From positions 85,676,790-85,740,789 of the forward strand of contig CM056723.1 in assembly GCA_029844215.1 (NCBI GenBank): a stretch of 64,000 nucleotides of DNA, in the 5' to 3' direction. Positions 34,602 through 47,394 of the stretch are shown here, one piece after another. The DNA is from Przewalskia tangutica. Taxonomy: Eukaryota > Streptophyta > Magnoliopsida > Solanales > Solanaceae. Below the pieces are notes generated by a model, which was given only the letters and a program-made list of their open reading frames with translations, was not told where the DNA came from and did not search any database. Within the stretch, counting starts at the first letter, position 1. Every line of letters begins with the position of its first letter. The translations under genes and the position numbers were made by a program.

Positions 34602-37430
34602 TTATTCCCCCCTTAGAAACATTCATCCCGAATGTTCCTTCTAAGATTCCACACACACATGCTCCGGTATAGTCTTCACTACTACACTTACGAAACCAAT
34701 CATGCCATCAATGGCCATAGCATAACATACAAATCCAAACCACGAGGAATCACCTCTAACATGTAAAACAACACTAACTCTCACTCTGGTCCAAAGGATA
34801 CTCTTCCAAAACCTAGTAACATGGAGCACGGACGATCGCCTCCTAAGCCTGGACGGCGGTGCTATCTTATGTGCAACCCTACTATTGTACAACCAATGCT
34901 GAAAGGCCCAAAAGTACTTCGGGCTAAGTTGCCCCTGCTGTCCAAAACTCGTCACACCCTTCCGGGGTGGTACCTTCAAGAAGACCCACCGTTAACCTGA
35001 TCTCCAAGTGTTGATGTTGATTATCCGTACGGCTTCTGCTGACTCCGAGCTGCAAACAACCCCATCTGGATAAGCTTCACCCTATCCACATTCTCACAAA
35101 TGCGATGTACCCACTATCTGAACCTTGCCAACATCGTACCAATCGATTGGCAATCAACACTTCCGCCTATACAAGCCTTCGTAATGCGATATCCGAATAC
35201 TGAAATGGTAGCTATTATAATAATACACACTCAACAAGAGGCACATAATCCTTACAGCTACCCCTGAAATCACAACACCGGCCCGAGGGTAAATGCAATA
35301 CTGAGACTCACTCGAGTTCCTATCACCGCTCGTAAAACCTCCGCACACAAAAAGAAATAGCCGAAAACTGGGCTCCACCGTCGCCATAGAAAGTAGGAAC
35401 CCTGCAGCCTTACAACCTCCCGATACATAACATCTCGCATAATCCTCCGCGAGTAAAGCCCCGATCGAAGACAAGATAGCCGACCTCATCACCGACCATC
35501 GGTCGAACGCATCCTCGAACTCAGACGATGGTTACCTAAACTTGGGCCTAGCACCTCGTGACCCCATCACACGGGACCACCACAAATCGACCACCTTATT
35601 CTGGTCGGGTTGACCCGCCATCCGCCTCAACCCGACCCATTTCGCCAATCCTTGTTCCCGATCCTAACAATCTCACTAATCAAGTCAATAAAACCTAGTG
35701 GTCTTCTTAGCTCAACTACCCTCTTATAATTCACACCCTCGTGACTTATCACGCAATTATACCCCACGTATACTATGCACTCCAACAAAGGTCGAATCGC
35801 AAACAAAATCTTTTACCCAAGACGGCCTCGCCTAAGGTCTCCATGTATAATATTCTAGGGCTCACAATCTCTATGTACCCAACTTCCCTTTACTAACCGC
35901 CTCTAAATCACAATTAACATAATACTTAGCACAACATCACATCATCAATGCATACTAGTCTCAGAGTGTAAAGGATATACCGAAATTAAATAGGCGGTTC
36001 CAAGGACCGCTAGAATCGAGTTTCCACCACGACCCATGCCCCGCTCGCCGGTATGAACACCGCCTAGCTATCGAAGGTGAAGAACCCGCAATGCATCCCG
36101 GCGCCGAGTCTCAACATCCGCGCTACCGGGTCGGACAATTCTTCGCTAAATGGCCCCCGCCGCCGCATGTAAAACAAACTCTCAATACCGCGACACTCCC
36201 GCACGGGTTTTACCACACCGCCACACCGAGGTTGGGTGGCTTCATCCGCCAACACTCCCGCTTCCTCAAAATCAACTCGAGCCCCGACCGCCTCAAGATC
36301 AGAGACCACTCAGATCGGGCGGAGGTGCATAACTAGTTTGCCGCTGCGCGTCCGCTTTGAAAGTTGCCAGCGACTCGCCGCCCGGCCTTCTTCTGCCGGT
36401 ATTGTCAATCCGCCGCCTCCGTGCCTCACACCCTAGTACACGAGCTCGCATGCGGCAATGTCCATACCCTACCAAGCGATACACCAACAAGACTCTTCCA
36501 AGTAGTCATCAAGCCCTCGCGACGTAGCGGTGCACTCGGTCCTCCATATTAGCTACTAACGCAGGGACATATCGCCAACGAGTCGAACTCTACGTTGTAC
36601 TCCGAATCGTGGTCCTCCTCGTCTCAAAGATCAAAACTCGTTGCCCGCGCCTCTCATTCATGAGGCAAGAAATGGCCGAGAAATGCTTCCAGAACTCGCC
36701 CCAAATACCGAGGCGCATGCCTCCGACGCCTCCCACGAATCAAACCCGATCGCGCGGTATCACGCAGCCGATGTGGAATCAAGATCACGGACTCGGTCTC
36801 CAAGCCTTGATCACGCGCGACGATCCTTCAGAATCGACGGATGAACTCCTCGCGATCATCCTCGTGCCTCGACCCGTAACTCGCGGCTACAACTCGTAAA
36901 ATCCCGTAGCCTCAAACTATCTCGACCGGGGTGAACTACGGGCTACCGAATCTGAATCGCCAGATCCACCTATATCCTCATGTTCGCCGCGATCCCGCTA
37001 GTAATCGCCATCTCCTTGTAACCCATCTCCCGCCTTCCAGCCGCGGATCGAGGCTCGTGTACCGTGGTCTCGCAGCCCACCGCCGCGCCCTAAACTCGCT
37101 GGGCCGGGCGGCGCTACAAAACTCGCCTCAAGCACTATCTCAGTAATGACCGCTCGCGCTCGCATTTCCTCAGATCCTACTAGCAGCCTCCTCGGCCGCT
37201 TGCCTTCGGGCTCGTTGCCTTTTACGCGAGGCATAATCGCGTAAAAGAATACGTCGAAGGAGTCCAACTTACAACACCTTCTAAGGAACGATCTCGTAAT
37301 GAGAAGAATGGAAACCAATCCTAAATGTCCCGCAGCCTCTCGATTATAGATGGTGCACAACACACCGATAATCAAGACTTACTAGACACGGTCAGACACC
37401 TTCCGAGGATTAATCGCTCGATACCACTTT
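34602..37430 (-). pseudogene. Right internal region of G: gag and integrase relics
   Basis: Minus-strand order is PBS, decayed GTGCAC hairpin (37342-37373), gag relic (about 36000-37240), noncoding block (35733-35990), integrase relic (about 34640-35730) and polypurine tract. The 35154-35492 frame reads IGALLAEDYARCYV and YYYNSYHFSIRISHYEGLYR, clear relics of the AEDYARLY and NNSYHSSIQMAPYEALYG segments of the integrase core. Frames are broken and there is no reverse transcriptase. Confidence 0.75.
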
Positions 37431-40400
37431 TGTCACGACCGACTGCCCGTGATCGTGCCTTACCCCGCACCCTAGTGATATAACATCGAGAAAATCAGGA
37501 AATAAAAACTTAAACAGAAACAAGATACATCATAAGAAAATAGCCAACCAAAACGGCCGCTTTCATGCGTATATATAAACCGAACAGTTATAATCCTTAC
37601 AACATCGCCACAACAAGATTACATGCACTTAAGAATGTAACAACAACTATGATGGACAGGCCCCGCCATACCTCGAATGTACAAGAACCTACAACTCGTG
37701 GAAACATACCAAAAGATAAGCCTCGAGAAACGGAGCTTCCTAATACGCCGAATCGAGATCCATGGCGAGATCCACAACCGATGTACTTCTACCGCAGATG
37801 AACGCAAACCGGGCGAGGTCGCATAACAGTACCAAGTATGTGAAACTGAAAATACCGTAATGAAATCACATTTCATCATTTTATAAAACCTTTTGCGATA
37901 AGTAAACAAGATGCAAGTAAGGGACGACATCCCGTAATAATCACTCACACATAACTATGGGTCTCACGCCCATAATATCACCTACGCTCGTGGAACTCAT
38001 TCTCATCGCGGCAGATACATGATGTAAAACAACATCCATATGTGAACTCGAACACTAGATCTCGCTCGTCATCAAACCGACGCCAAGTAGAATCGCTTCA
38101 TACCAGATCCAAAAGCTAGTCATAAAACTTCACCGCAAGGTACTAAGCTAATTACTGGATCCAAAAGCTAGCCACGAATCGCCGAGGCAAGTACCAAAGC
38201 TAACGCATTCTAGCCAACCGTCTCACAAGATACGATCGAGGCAAGTATCTCGCTATCTACCGAGGCTACCGATACACGAAATGACCGTAACAAGTATCTA
38301 AAGTGTGCTCAACCACACGCATAAATCAAGCCCGTGATCGCCATCATCGCGCAAGCTTCATGGATTAGCGTCCATGGACTAACAATCTGAACCTCACAAT
38401 GACCGCATGCCCCGCGATCTCACCTCTAAGTCATGGCCATGAAACCATCCCATCGACGACGCGTGCGGAACATCCATCACGCCGACGTCCAAAGGAATAA
38501 CAAGATGATACTCAAAGTGCCGACGATACCGTGGAAAATCCAACGCACAAGATGTCCAACAATCAATCGATAACCGCCTCCTGCAGAGTCACGAAGCACA
38601 TCAACAAAACACTTGCACATCAAAGACTATCACGACAAGCATAGGCAAGTTCAACATACATACATTTTTATCAACAATCCGGTTTCAAACCCAAAATACT
38701 ACATACTTTCATTCTTTCAAAAGACCTCTTTTTCGAAAAGCCACACGATACTAATACTGTAGTATTAAAACACGTTTCCTTTTTAAACCAAATTACTACA
38801 CCTTCGTAAAATCTTTATAAGATTTTTAAAATCAAGTACTCTATACCTTTTAAAACTAAGTGCTTTTCTTTTAAAACAACAACAAGTGTTCTTTAAAACC
38901 CAAATAACTTTACTTTTCAAAACAAGTAACCTATACTTAAATCATGTTACTTCTTTTCCAAAAACAAGTCGTTATAAGTCAAGTCTCTTGTCTTTCAAGA
39001 TCAAGTCTCTTAACTTTCAAAATCAAGTCGCTTTACCAAAAAACCAAATCTTTCTTTTATTTTCATAAAGTCGTTATAACTAACTTCCCATAAAGCCATT
39101 ATAACACTTTATGTTTTAAACAAACAAAATCCATTTCACACACGCACGCCTACCGTACTATATAGTTTACAACAATCATGCTCAAGAGTATAGGAAGAAT
39201 CACATACCTTTAGCTTAAGCCACAAGCCAAGTCAAGTATGTCGCGCAGAAGATCCACCTATAAAGGCCACAATATATCTATCAATCTCTAGTTCTCTTCA
39301 GAGAATACTTAAGTAAACAGCCTCGATTCTACGTAAAATTCGCAAAGACTCTCCCGCTATCACATAAATCTCCTCCTATCCAGCCCGCTACTGTGCCAAC
39401 AACTCCTGTGGGATTATACGCCTAACCTGACGTGTTCAATTCTACTCCACAATAATACAACAACCATCAGAATACAAATTCATGTAAATACAGTTCAATA
39501 CTCATTCTATATATAGTATGCTCAACTATATATTACTACAATATGTAATATCCAATTACAATAGGGACATAGATCATTACCTCGATAAGCCCAAAATTAT
39601 CCAAGATTATATGTCGATCCCGAGCAACGCTTAGCTCCAATTCCTTACGCCCAACCCGCTCCAAGCAACCCTTAGAAGTTTCTAAACAACTTCTCTAAAT
39701 ACTTCAACCAAGCTTATGAAGATTTTCTGGTTTCATTTCATGACTAATGGATAAAGTAGTATTTTCTGCCCAAGTATTAAAACAACCTTGGAATACTACT
39801 AGGATACTAGGCTAGTGTATTTGGAATTATACCACAATACACAAGGTATTCTACACAAGAGGAGGGTGGACGAAACCACAAAAAGGGAGTGGAGTATTTT
39901 GGAAAGGCTTTCAAGTGTCAAGAAATACTCTTCAAGCTGGGTATATATGTAAGAGTCGGCCAAGATCAAAGCAAGGTGGGTGGTCAAGATTGGGCCATGT
40001 GTGTGTGGGTCCCACCACAACACATGGCCAACTAAATAGGCTACCAAGTGTCAAGGCCAAAATCGGCCAAGTGAGTAGCGACATGTGGCAGCCACTTGTC
40101 ACACCATTTCGGCCCACATGGCCACACGGGGTGACACGTGTCACCCCGATTCGCCCAAAATATTTCGTCTTCGAAAATATCCAAAATGCCTAAACCTCAA
40201 AACAAAGCGGCCCCACAAAATCAGAATTCTCCCGTGGCCCCACGTGACTATTTCCAAAATAAAATCTCAAAATTCTAATATAATCCAAGAAGTCCGAATA
40301 CCAAATCTGGGAATCCAATTCCCACTAACGAACCTTTTTCTTCACAAAAACCGGAACTTTTCCGTCGAAAAATTCACATCTTTCTTTCTTTCCAAAATTT

Positions 40401-40459
40401 CTGTCGTATTCTCGTACGTACATCCCCACATATATACCCTGGAACTATGGGGTATAACA
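37431..40459 (-). repeat. Right LTR of G
   Basis: A 3029-bp LTR nearly identical to the central LTR, ending GGGGTATAACA next to TSD AGGGC. It contains a dyad motif (39064-39113), tandem units (38060-38310) and a weak TATATAT box near 39942. Confidence 0.93.
39064..39113 (-). repeat. LTR dyad motif, G right LTR
   Basis: The same arms as the central LTR copy. Confidence 0.75.
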
Positions 40460-40464
40460 AGGGC

Positions 40465-40620
40465 CATTTGGCGAGATCGTCCACCGGATGTGGTAATCGC
40501 GGGATAGCATAGACTACGGATCGATGTTCTTCACCTTTCATAGCTAGGCAGGATGTTCATACACCGGCAGGCCACGGCAGAGGTCGCGGTGGAAGTTCCC
40601 AGTTTTAGCGGTCCTTTGAA
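40465..40620 (+). pseudogene. C-terminal end of A gag, after insertion G
   Basis: Joining across G, CYACGQQ is followed by GHLAR, restoring a zinc knuckle of C-X2-C-X4-H type, but the final Cys is not in frame. A Gly/Arg-rich tail then reads AGHGRGRGG, like the C-terminus of B gag. Confidence 0.7.
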
Positions 40621-41570
40621 CCGCCTATTTGATTTTCAGGTATATTCTTAACCCTCTAGAGACTAGTTTGTATTGATGTTATGATGATGTGTTAAGTGTT
40701 ATGTTCGTATAGCATTGTGTAAGTTGTGATTAGAAAACATGGTTAGTTGAAAAGGGTAAGTTTGGGGCCATGGAGATTGTGAGCCATAGAATACAAATAA
40801 CCATGGAGACCTTAGATGCAAGGTCGTCTTGAGTAAAGGATTGTACGTTTGATCGTTGTCGGGGTACATTGTATACGTGGAGTATATTCAGGAGATATGT
40901 CCATGAGTGGTGTGAAATGGAAGTGGGTAGTTGAGCTTAGAAGACCACTAGGTTCTCATGACTTGAATAGTGAGATTGTTCCGGACCAGGAATGAGAGTT
41001 TAGTGCGAAGTGGGTCGGGTTGAGGCCATATCGCGGGTCAACCCGCAGCCCGGAATGGGGTGGGATCAGTTTGAGGTGGTCCCGCTAGATGATAGGGTCA
41101 CGAGGGTGTAAGGCCCAAGTTTAGGTAACCGCCAGACGGTTCGTGGACGCGTTCGACAGAATCGGATCGTGAAGGCCGAATGGCCTTAAAGGAATTTGAG
41201 GCTAGTAAAATGATCAAGTTCGAGGTAGTGACTCGAGGTTTTGGAAATCGCGATGACGAGTATGGTACGTGTACTAGAAAGAGTTCGGTGCACGAGAAGC
41301 GGTACGACGAGGAAAGAAGTGAACGTGTGTTAACGTAATAAAAGAGATCATTTTGTTGTGAAGTGAAGATGTGAAGGAGTATCCTTTAGACCACGGGTGG
41401 AAGCTTTTGTGATGTTAGAGGTGATTCCTCGCCGCTTGGAATGGAGTTTCATGCACGTGTCAGATTATGGTCATGTGTGGCATAATTGGTTTCGTAGGTA
41501 TAGTAGTGAAGACTATACCAGCGCATGTATGTATTGAGACTTAGAAGGAACATTCGGGACGAATGTTTCT
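40621..41570 (+). other. Noncoding 3' internal region of A
   Basis: No conserved protein is readable. The first 300 bases match the noncoding block of G (around 29845-30105). Later parts share the GGGTCAACCCGC and TCACGAGGGTG segments with H and E. The polypurine tract AAGGGGGGAAGAA at 41571-41583 and the AACATTCGGGACGAATG palindrome upstream end the region. Confidence 0.6.
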
Positions 41571-41583
41571 AAGGGGGGAAGAA
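41571..41583 (+). other. Polypurine tract of A
   Basis: AAGGGGGGAAGAA lies directly before the 3' LTR and is identical to that of B. Confidence 0.85.
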
Positions 41584-43040
41584 TGTTACACCCCGTAGTT
41601 CCAGGGTATGTATGTGGGGGCGTACATACGAGAATACGACATTTAAATTAAAAGGAAGAAAGATGTGATTTTTCGACGGAAAGTTTCCGGATTATATGAA
41701 GGAAAAAGGTTTATTATTGAGAATTGGATTCTCAACTTTGGTATTTAAGACTTTAAGAATCATGGAATTTTATTTCCGAAATTGGTCACGTGGGGCCCAC
41801 GGGAGAATTTACGGTTTTGTGGGGCCCACTTTATTTTCGGATTTTTGGCATTACGGATATTTTCGGAAGATGAAATATTTTGAACGAGTAGGGGGGCGAC
41901 ACGTGTCACCCCCATGTGGCCATGTTGGCCGAATGATTGGTGGACAAGTGTTGGACGTTTTTGGTGGACAAGTGGCAAGCCACTTGTCCCATTTTTGTGG
42001 TGGACATATGTCTCAAGGTTGTGGTGGACATTTGGTTGGAAGACTCCACTCCCACATGGAGCAAATCCTCACCATACACTTGATTTGATCCTAGCCATTG
42101 ATTTCTCTATAAATACCCCCCTTGTTTGCAAGACTTATTCATCCCTCACTTGAAATAATTTCCAAGGCAAAAAATTCTCCCTCCCTCCTTAGTGTAATTC
42201 TCGTCCAAACACCCCCCCCCCCCTTTTGTGTAGAAAATTCTTCAAGTGTTGGTATAGTCCCAAATACCTTAGCCTTGAAATCCCTTGTAATATTCCAAAA
42301 GTTATCTTTATACTAAGAGCCCGAAAATACTACTTTATTCCAATAGTCACAAAGTGAAACCGTAGAAAAATCTTCATAGCTTGGTTGAAGTGTTAAGAGA
42401 AGTTGTTTAGAAACTTCTAAGGGTTGCTTGGAGCGGTTTGGAGCGTAAGGAATTGGAGCTAAGCATTGCTCAGGATCGACTTATTAATCTTGGATAATTT
42501 TGGGCTTATCGAGGTAATAATCTTTGTCCCCCTATTGTAATTGGTTATTACATATTGTAGTAGTTTAGAATTGAGTATAAGATATATTGGAAGGATGATT
42601 ATAAAGAATTGATCTGTATTTACATTGGACTGTATTTACAGTAGACTTGTAGTATGATTGTGGGGCAGTGTTGTACACGTCCGGTTAGACGTGTAACCCT
42701 CGAGTTGTCGGCTCGGTAGGCCTTGATAGAGGAGGAGATTTATGTGATTACGGGAGGTGCGAATTTTCCGTAGAATAAGGAACCTTGTACTTTGAATTGT
42801 GCTACAAAGAGATCGAGAAGTTGATAGACGCTTTACGGTCATTATAGGAAGTACTACGAGTAGCGTATTCTACTGAAGGGTGGAAAAGGCTATCGGCGTT
42901 ATAAGACTTGGAGCATTTTGCTAATCGTCGATAATCGTCGCGAGGTATGTGAACCTCTTCCTATCTTTTCTAGCATGATGTTGTGAACTATGTAGTACGG
43001 TAGACGTACGCGTGCTAAACGAATTTTGGTTGGTTTAAAA

Positions 43041-43090
43041 CATAAAGTGTTATAATAGCTTTATGGGAAGTTAGTTATAACGACTTTATG
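43041..43090 (+). repeat. LTR dyad motif, A 3' LTR copy 1
   Basis: Identical to the copy at 9829. Confidence 0.75.
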
Positions 43091-43544
43091 TAGGTAAAAG
43101 AATGGTTTGTTGAGTTTTTAAAAGATAAGAGACTTGACTTATATTTGACTTGATATGAAATGTGAAGAACTTTAATTGTGTTAAAAAGTGGTGAAACCTC
43201 ATTCGTGAGTAATGAGTACTTGGTCTTTAAAAGAATAAAGTTTTACTTGATTTGAAATGGAATAACTATCGAACAAGTTTATCCATTGCGTTAATAAAGG
43301 AAAATGTAATGACAAATAATTATATTAAAACAAGTAGAATCTTCCATCTGCATAGAAGCTAAGATAAGACAAAATTGTATTACATTTCATAGATCATGGC
43401 TACTTTAATAAGAATCATTATAAACAAGTATTGTTTTCTTAAATTCCAAAGTAAGGAACTTGATTTCTAAAAGAAAAGAGACTTGAGAATTTGAAGTGTT
43501 TTGGTTTAAAAGAAAGGCAGGGTTTTGTCTTAAATTGGTTAAAA

Positions 43545-43594
43545 CATAAAGTGTTATAATAGTTTTATGGGAAGTTAGTTATAACGACTTTATG
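43545..43594 (+). repeat. LTR dyad motif, A 3' LTR copy 2
   Basis: Differs from the copy at 10333 by one substitution in the centre. Confidence 0.75.
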
Positions 43595-44239
43595 AAAACA
43601 AAAGAATGGTTTTATTATTGGATTTAAAATGGTAACTTGAGTTTAAAAGTATAAGTAACTTATTTTCAAATATCGAACTTTTCTTGATAAGAAAAATATA
43701 AGTGGCTTGGTTTTAAAAGGTAGGAGTACCTTGATCTTAAAAGAGTTAGTTACTTGGGTTTTAAAAGTATACTTGACGTTGTTTTAAAAGTGTAAGCCAC
43801 TTGGTTTAAAAAGTGTAAAAGTACTTGATTTAAACATGAACGTGTTTGGTACTACGGATAATAGTATCGAGTTGTTTTTACGTAAAAAGAGATCTTTTTG
43901 AAAGGATTAATGTATGTAGTACTTTGGGGTTAAAACCCGGATTTCTTGTCATAAAATGGAAGTCTAAGAGTATGTTAAATTTGCCTATGCTAGTTGTGAC
44001 AGCCTTGGTGGTATTACTATGTTACCGCGTCTCGGTTGGAGGGCCGACTTGTTGTGAATTTTTGACGCACGGAAGTGACGGAGGATTCCACGTATTCTTC
44101 CATTTTGTTTGATCTTCGCCATGCCAGACGATGAGGATGCCGGCACGCGACCAGACGCGGGTTAGATGCGTGACGTTTCATCGACGATCGCTTGGACGGA
44201 GGATTCCACGCATGCTTCATTGTTATTATCACATGGACA

Positions 44240-44547
44240 TGTCTACACCGATGAGGGATTCCGGGGGCATGCGGCCATGCAGCGGGTTAAACTCCCGGTA
44301 TATTATTATTATCACATGGGCATGTCTACACCGATGAGGGATTCCGGGGGCATGTGACCATTACTATTATTCCATGGTCTAGTTCCCCATGAAGACATGT
44401 CTACACCGATGAGGGATTCCGGGGGCATGGTATATACGATCATTATTCCATGGGCTAGCTCCCCATGAAGACTTGCACCTGCGATGAGGGATGTCGAGGG
44501 CACGTTATGGCCATGCTACACCTATGAGGGATTCCGGCACGCGTCAC

Positions 44548-44550
<3 letters not shown>
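44240..44550 (+). repeat. Tandem repeats in A 3' LTR
   Basis: Units with TCTACACCGATGAGGGATTC, 75-83 bases apart, match 11030-11345. Confidence 0.8.

Positions 44551-44625
<75 letters not shown>
44551..44625 (+). repeat. (TA)n microsatellite, long allele
   Basis: About 37 TA units, against about 14 in the 5' LTR. Confidence 0.9.
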
Positions 44626-44628
<3 letters not shown>

Positions 44629-45386
44629 ATATATGACAAATGAGGTAGATGCCACCAAGTGTCACATGGTTATATGCTACACCTACGCAGCGATGACAGA
44701 GGATTCCACGGGCGAGGTATATATATGTATTGTATATGTGTACGACAAATGAGGTAGGATGCCACGCGCATCACACGAGTATGATTTATGTCATGGACAG
44801 CCGCAGATGAGGAAGGAATTCCACGGGCATGAGTGATGACGTTGAGGGCGTGAGTCCCTGACTTGACATGACTACTTATATGTTGTACTGTAGTTTGGTT
44901 ATCATATATGTCTCCTGCGTTATCTAGACTATTATGATTTCATTTACGTATTTTCGGGCCACATACTGTACTGCCAGATCGACTCCTTCGGCCGCTCACG
45001 CCGCAGAGGTACACCGCTTGTTGATCCTCGCCATAGGATCACATCGGCGTTTTGAGAAGCTCCGCTTTCTCGAGGCTTATCTTTGGTATAGTCCTGTCAT
45101 CAGAGGTACTTGTACATTCTGTGGTATGGCGAACCCGTCCTGGTCATAGTTGTGGTTACATTCTTAGAGGTCTGTAGTACTGTTGTGGGCAGGGTTTGTA
45201 AAAGGATATAATTGTTCGGGTTTTATGTATATATACAGAAAGGTGACCGTTTTGGTTAGCCTGTTTTCTTATATTTCATTATTTTATGTCTTTGAGTTTT
45301 TATTTCCGCTGGTTTTTCTCTGATGTATTATCACTAGGGTGCCCGGGGTAAGGCACCAGTCGCGGGCCCGAGGTCGGGTCGTGACA

Positions 45387-45870
45387 GTTTTAAACTTATG
45401 ATGTAATTACAGTATTTTCCAGTTTTACATACTTAGTACATATTGTGTACTGACCCCCTTCCTCGGGGGTTGCGTTTATGCCGCAGGTAAAGGTAAACAG
45501 GTGGTGGATCCTCATTTTTACGATCACTTATCAGACGTCAGAAGCTCCATTTCTCCGGAGGCTTGTCTTTTTGGTACAGTCTTTACCTGATGTTGTAGAT
45601 TTCTGTACATTCAGGGGTATGGCGGGGCCCTGTCCCGCCACAGTTGTTATTCCTAGAGGTCTATAGTCACACTTTGTGGTTTGGGCTGTAAGAACCGAGT
45701 TGTACAGTTTTGCTTTTGATTATGCATATTTTATGGAAGGCGGCCTTATCGGCTAGCCTGTGATGTTATTGTCTAAACATGTTGTATGTTGTGTATGTTC
45801 CGCTGCTATTCTCTGATGTATACCGAACGGTGCCTGTAGGGCACTAGTCGCGCCCGGGTCGGTCGTGACA
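45387..45870 (+). repeat. 5' LTR of B, terminal fragment
   Basis: This continues from 8363 after removal of A and matches 62170-62638. It ends GGTCGTGACA and leads into the PBS. A terminal hairpin ATGGCGGG/TCCCGCCA is at 45619-45640. Confidence 0.9.
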
Positions 45871-46066
45871 AAAGTGGTATCGAGCGATTAGTCCGAAAAA
45901 TTTCTGCATCGTGTCTAGTAGAGTCTTGATTATCGGTGTGTTGTGCACCACATCTATAATCGTGAGGTCGCAGACATTTAGGATTGGTTTCATTCTTCTC
46001 TCCGAGATCGTGCGCAGAGTTGTCTTATTAGGTTGAATCCTCTCGACCTATTCTTATGAAATGCTT
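45871..46066 (+). promoter_or_regulatory. PBS and leader of B with GTGCAC-loop hairpin
   Basis: The PBS reads TGGTATCGAGCG (TGGTATCAGAGC with CAG changed to CG). The hairpin at 45928-45961 has GATTAT/ATAATC, inner GGTGTG/CACATC (one G.T) and loop TTGTGCAC. Gag follows. Confidence 0.8.
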
Positions 46067-47394
46067 ATGCCTCCACGGCGCACTGTGGCCCAGGGCAAGG
46101 CAGCAGCAGGACGCTAGCGGTACTCAAAGGGTTACTCGGACTCAGCACGCATCGCGCACGAGGTAAGCGGGTCGGCAAGTTCAGCCACGGCGGTATGAGC
46201 CGAGAGCGGCAGTAGCTCCAGAGGTTTCGTACGAGCCTCCGCCCGCACCATGGCCGAGTATAGAGACTACGGGAGCAGATCCGGTTATTGACCAAGATAG
46301 TAGCAGGCGGCGCCAACAGAGCGGTGCTAACCCTGTGAGCCGGGGCTTACGATTCGGATTTTCTGGGTTGTCATCCACCCGAGTTTTATGGTTCGAGGTC
46401 TGAAGAGGATCCGCAGGAGTTCATTCGGCAGCACAATGACTATGCAGTTCTTAGGGCTTCGAGACAGAGTTCTATGCTAGCCTTCACCGGTTACGCGATA
46501 TTGCGTTGAACTGGTTTGAGTCATGGGAGCTGTCGAGAGGTGAGGATGCTCTTCCAGCTGTTTGGGAGGAGTTCACAGAGGCCTTCATGGATCACTTTTT
46601 GCCTCCTGAGATGAGGAGAGCCCGCGTAGATAGATTTTTGACCTTGAGGCAGAATGGGAGGACTATCAGGGAGTATAGCCTGGAGTTTGACTCTTTGGCC
46701 AGGCATGCGCACACCATTGTAGCTGACATGGCGGACAGAGTTCATCGTTATGTGATGGGGCTAGACCATCATATGATTACTGCATGCTTGGGAGTGGCTC
46801 TTCAGCCCGGTATGGACATTGCCAGGATGCAGGCGTATGCGCAGGGGATAGAGGATAGAGAGAGGGAGGATCAGATTGACTCAGGCCAGCCCAAGAGGGC
46901 CAGGACAGCAGGGTCTCGTGGCGCTTCGAGGCGACAAATTTCAGCCAGACTAGTCCACATTCCGCCAAAGACAGAGTGCTCCTTCACGGCTCGCAGAGGT
47001 CCGATCACCAGTCATTCAGAATGTGCCTGGCTACAGGACTTCGGGGTTTCAGGGAGGCAGAGATCGTCACCGATCGAGGCCACCCACATCTCGGTGTGCT
47101 CGATGCGGTAGATCTCACCCAGGCGAGTTTCGTGTTCCTGCAGGAGCTTGTTACTTTTGTGGCCAGCTGGGCCATTTGAGGAGAGACTGTCCGACTAGAG
47201 GCAGCATGGGTGGTACGGTGCAGCCGACCGGATCAGTTGTTGGGTCTTCCTCTTCTTCTGTGGTTATGCGCCCCGGAGGGCAGGGTGTTCACGGACCGGC
47301 AGGCCGCGGCAGAGGTCGTGGTGGTGGTTCCAGTTCTAGCGGTCCACAGAACCGCATTTATTCCTTATCCACCGCCAGATCGTGAGGCTTCCGA
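46067..47394 (+). pseudogene. gag: Gag of element B (capsid plus zinc knuckle)
   Basis: The start MPPRRTVAQGKAAAG meets a stop by codon 17, then frames shift. The main capsid part (46506-47111 frame) has NWFESWELSRGED, FMDHFLPPEMRRARVDRF, LRQNGRTIREYSLEFDSL, HRYVMGLDHH and AYAQGIED, all typical of the Retrotrans_gag family. The zinc knuckle CYFCGQLGHLRRDC (47149-47190, C-X2-C-X4-H-X4-C complete) lies in another frame, followed by a Gly/Arg-rich tail. Gag would form the particle and bind element RNA. At least three frame changes break it, some at sites that look like consensus errors. Confidence 0.88.

Larger units (their letters stand above)
20851..40459 (-). mobile_element. Complex G: tandem LTR-internal-LTR-internal-LTR element
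   Basis: A minus-strand unit is flanked by TSD AGGGC (20846-20850 and 40460-40464), interrupting the zinc knuckle of A gag. Without nested H its order is a truncated LTR (20851-20983 plus 29793-~29840), a partial internal region (to 31546), a full LTR (31547-34601), a full internal region (34602-37430) and a full LTR (37431-40459). The central LTR has a PBS on one side and a polypurine tract on the other, so two element copies share it. A block of about 4.7 kb is thus tandemly duplicated (29843-34601 against 35733-40459). Confidence 0.9.
8364..45386 (+). mobile_element. Element A: non-autonomous gag-bearing element with both LTRs, heavily nested
   Basis: Two matching LTRs of 3804 and 3803 bp flank an internal region of only about 2.2 kb once nested insertions are removed (12168-12453, 16430-16554, 19962-20850, 40465-41583). 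TSD GTTTT is perfect on both sides. The interior has PBS, leader, a gag pseudogene and about 1 kb of noncoding sequence ending in a polypurine tract. No protease, reverse transcriptase or RNase H remains. Four later insertions sit inside it: S1, S2, G, and H within G. Confidence 0.93.
41584..45386 (+). repeat. 3' LTR of element A
   Basis: The LTR is one base shorter than the 5' LTR, followed by TSD GTTTT. It has a TATA box at 42108-42115, dyad motifs at 43041-43090 and 43545-43594, a tandem block at 44240-44550 and a long (TA)n. The near identity points to a relatively recent insertion. Confidence 0.95.

Noticed and set aside
35154..35492. 112-codon minus-strand frame as a novel gene
   Set aside because: It contains AEDYARCY and NSYHFSIRISHYEGLY, recognisable remains of the integrase core.
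20851..40459. An undescribed gene cluster in the long central region without clear genes
   Set aside because: The whole stretch is explained by LTRs and interiors of G and H with perfect duplications.
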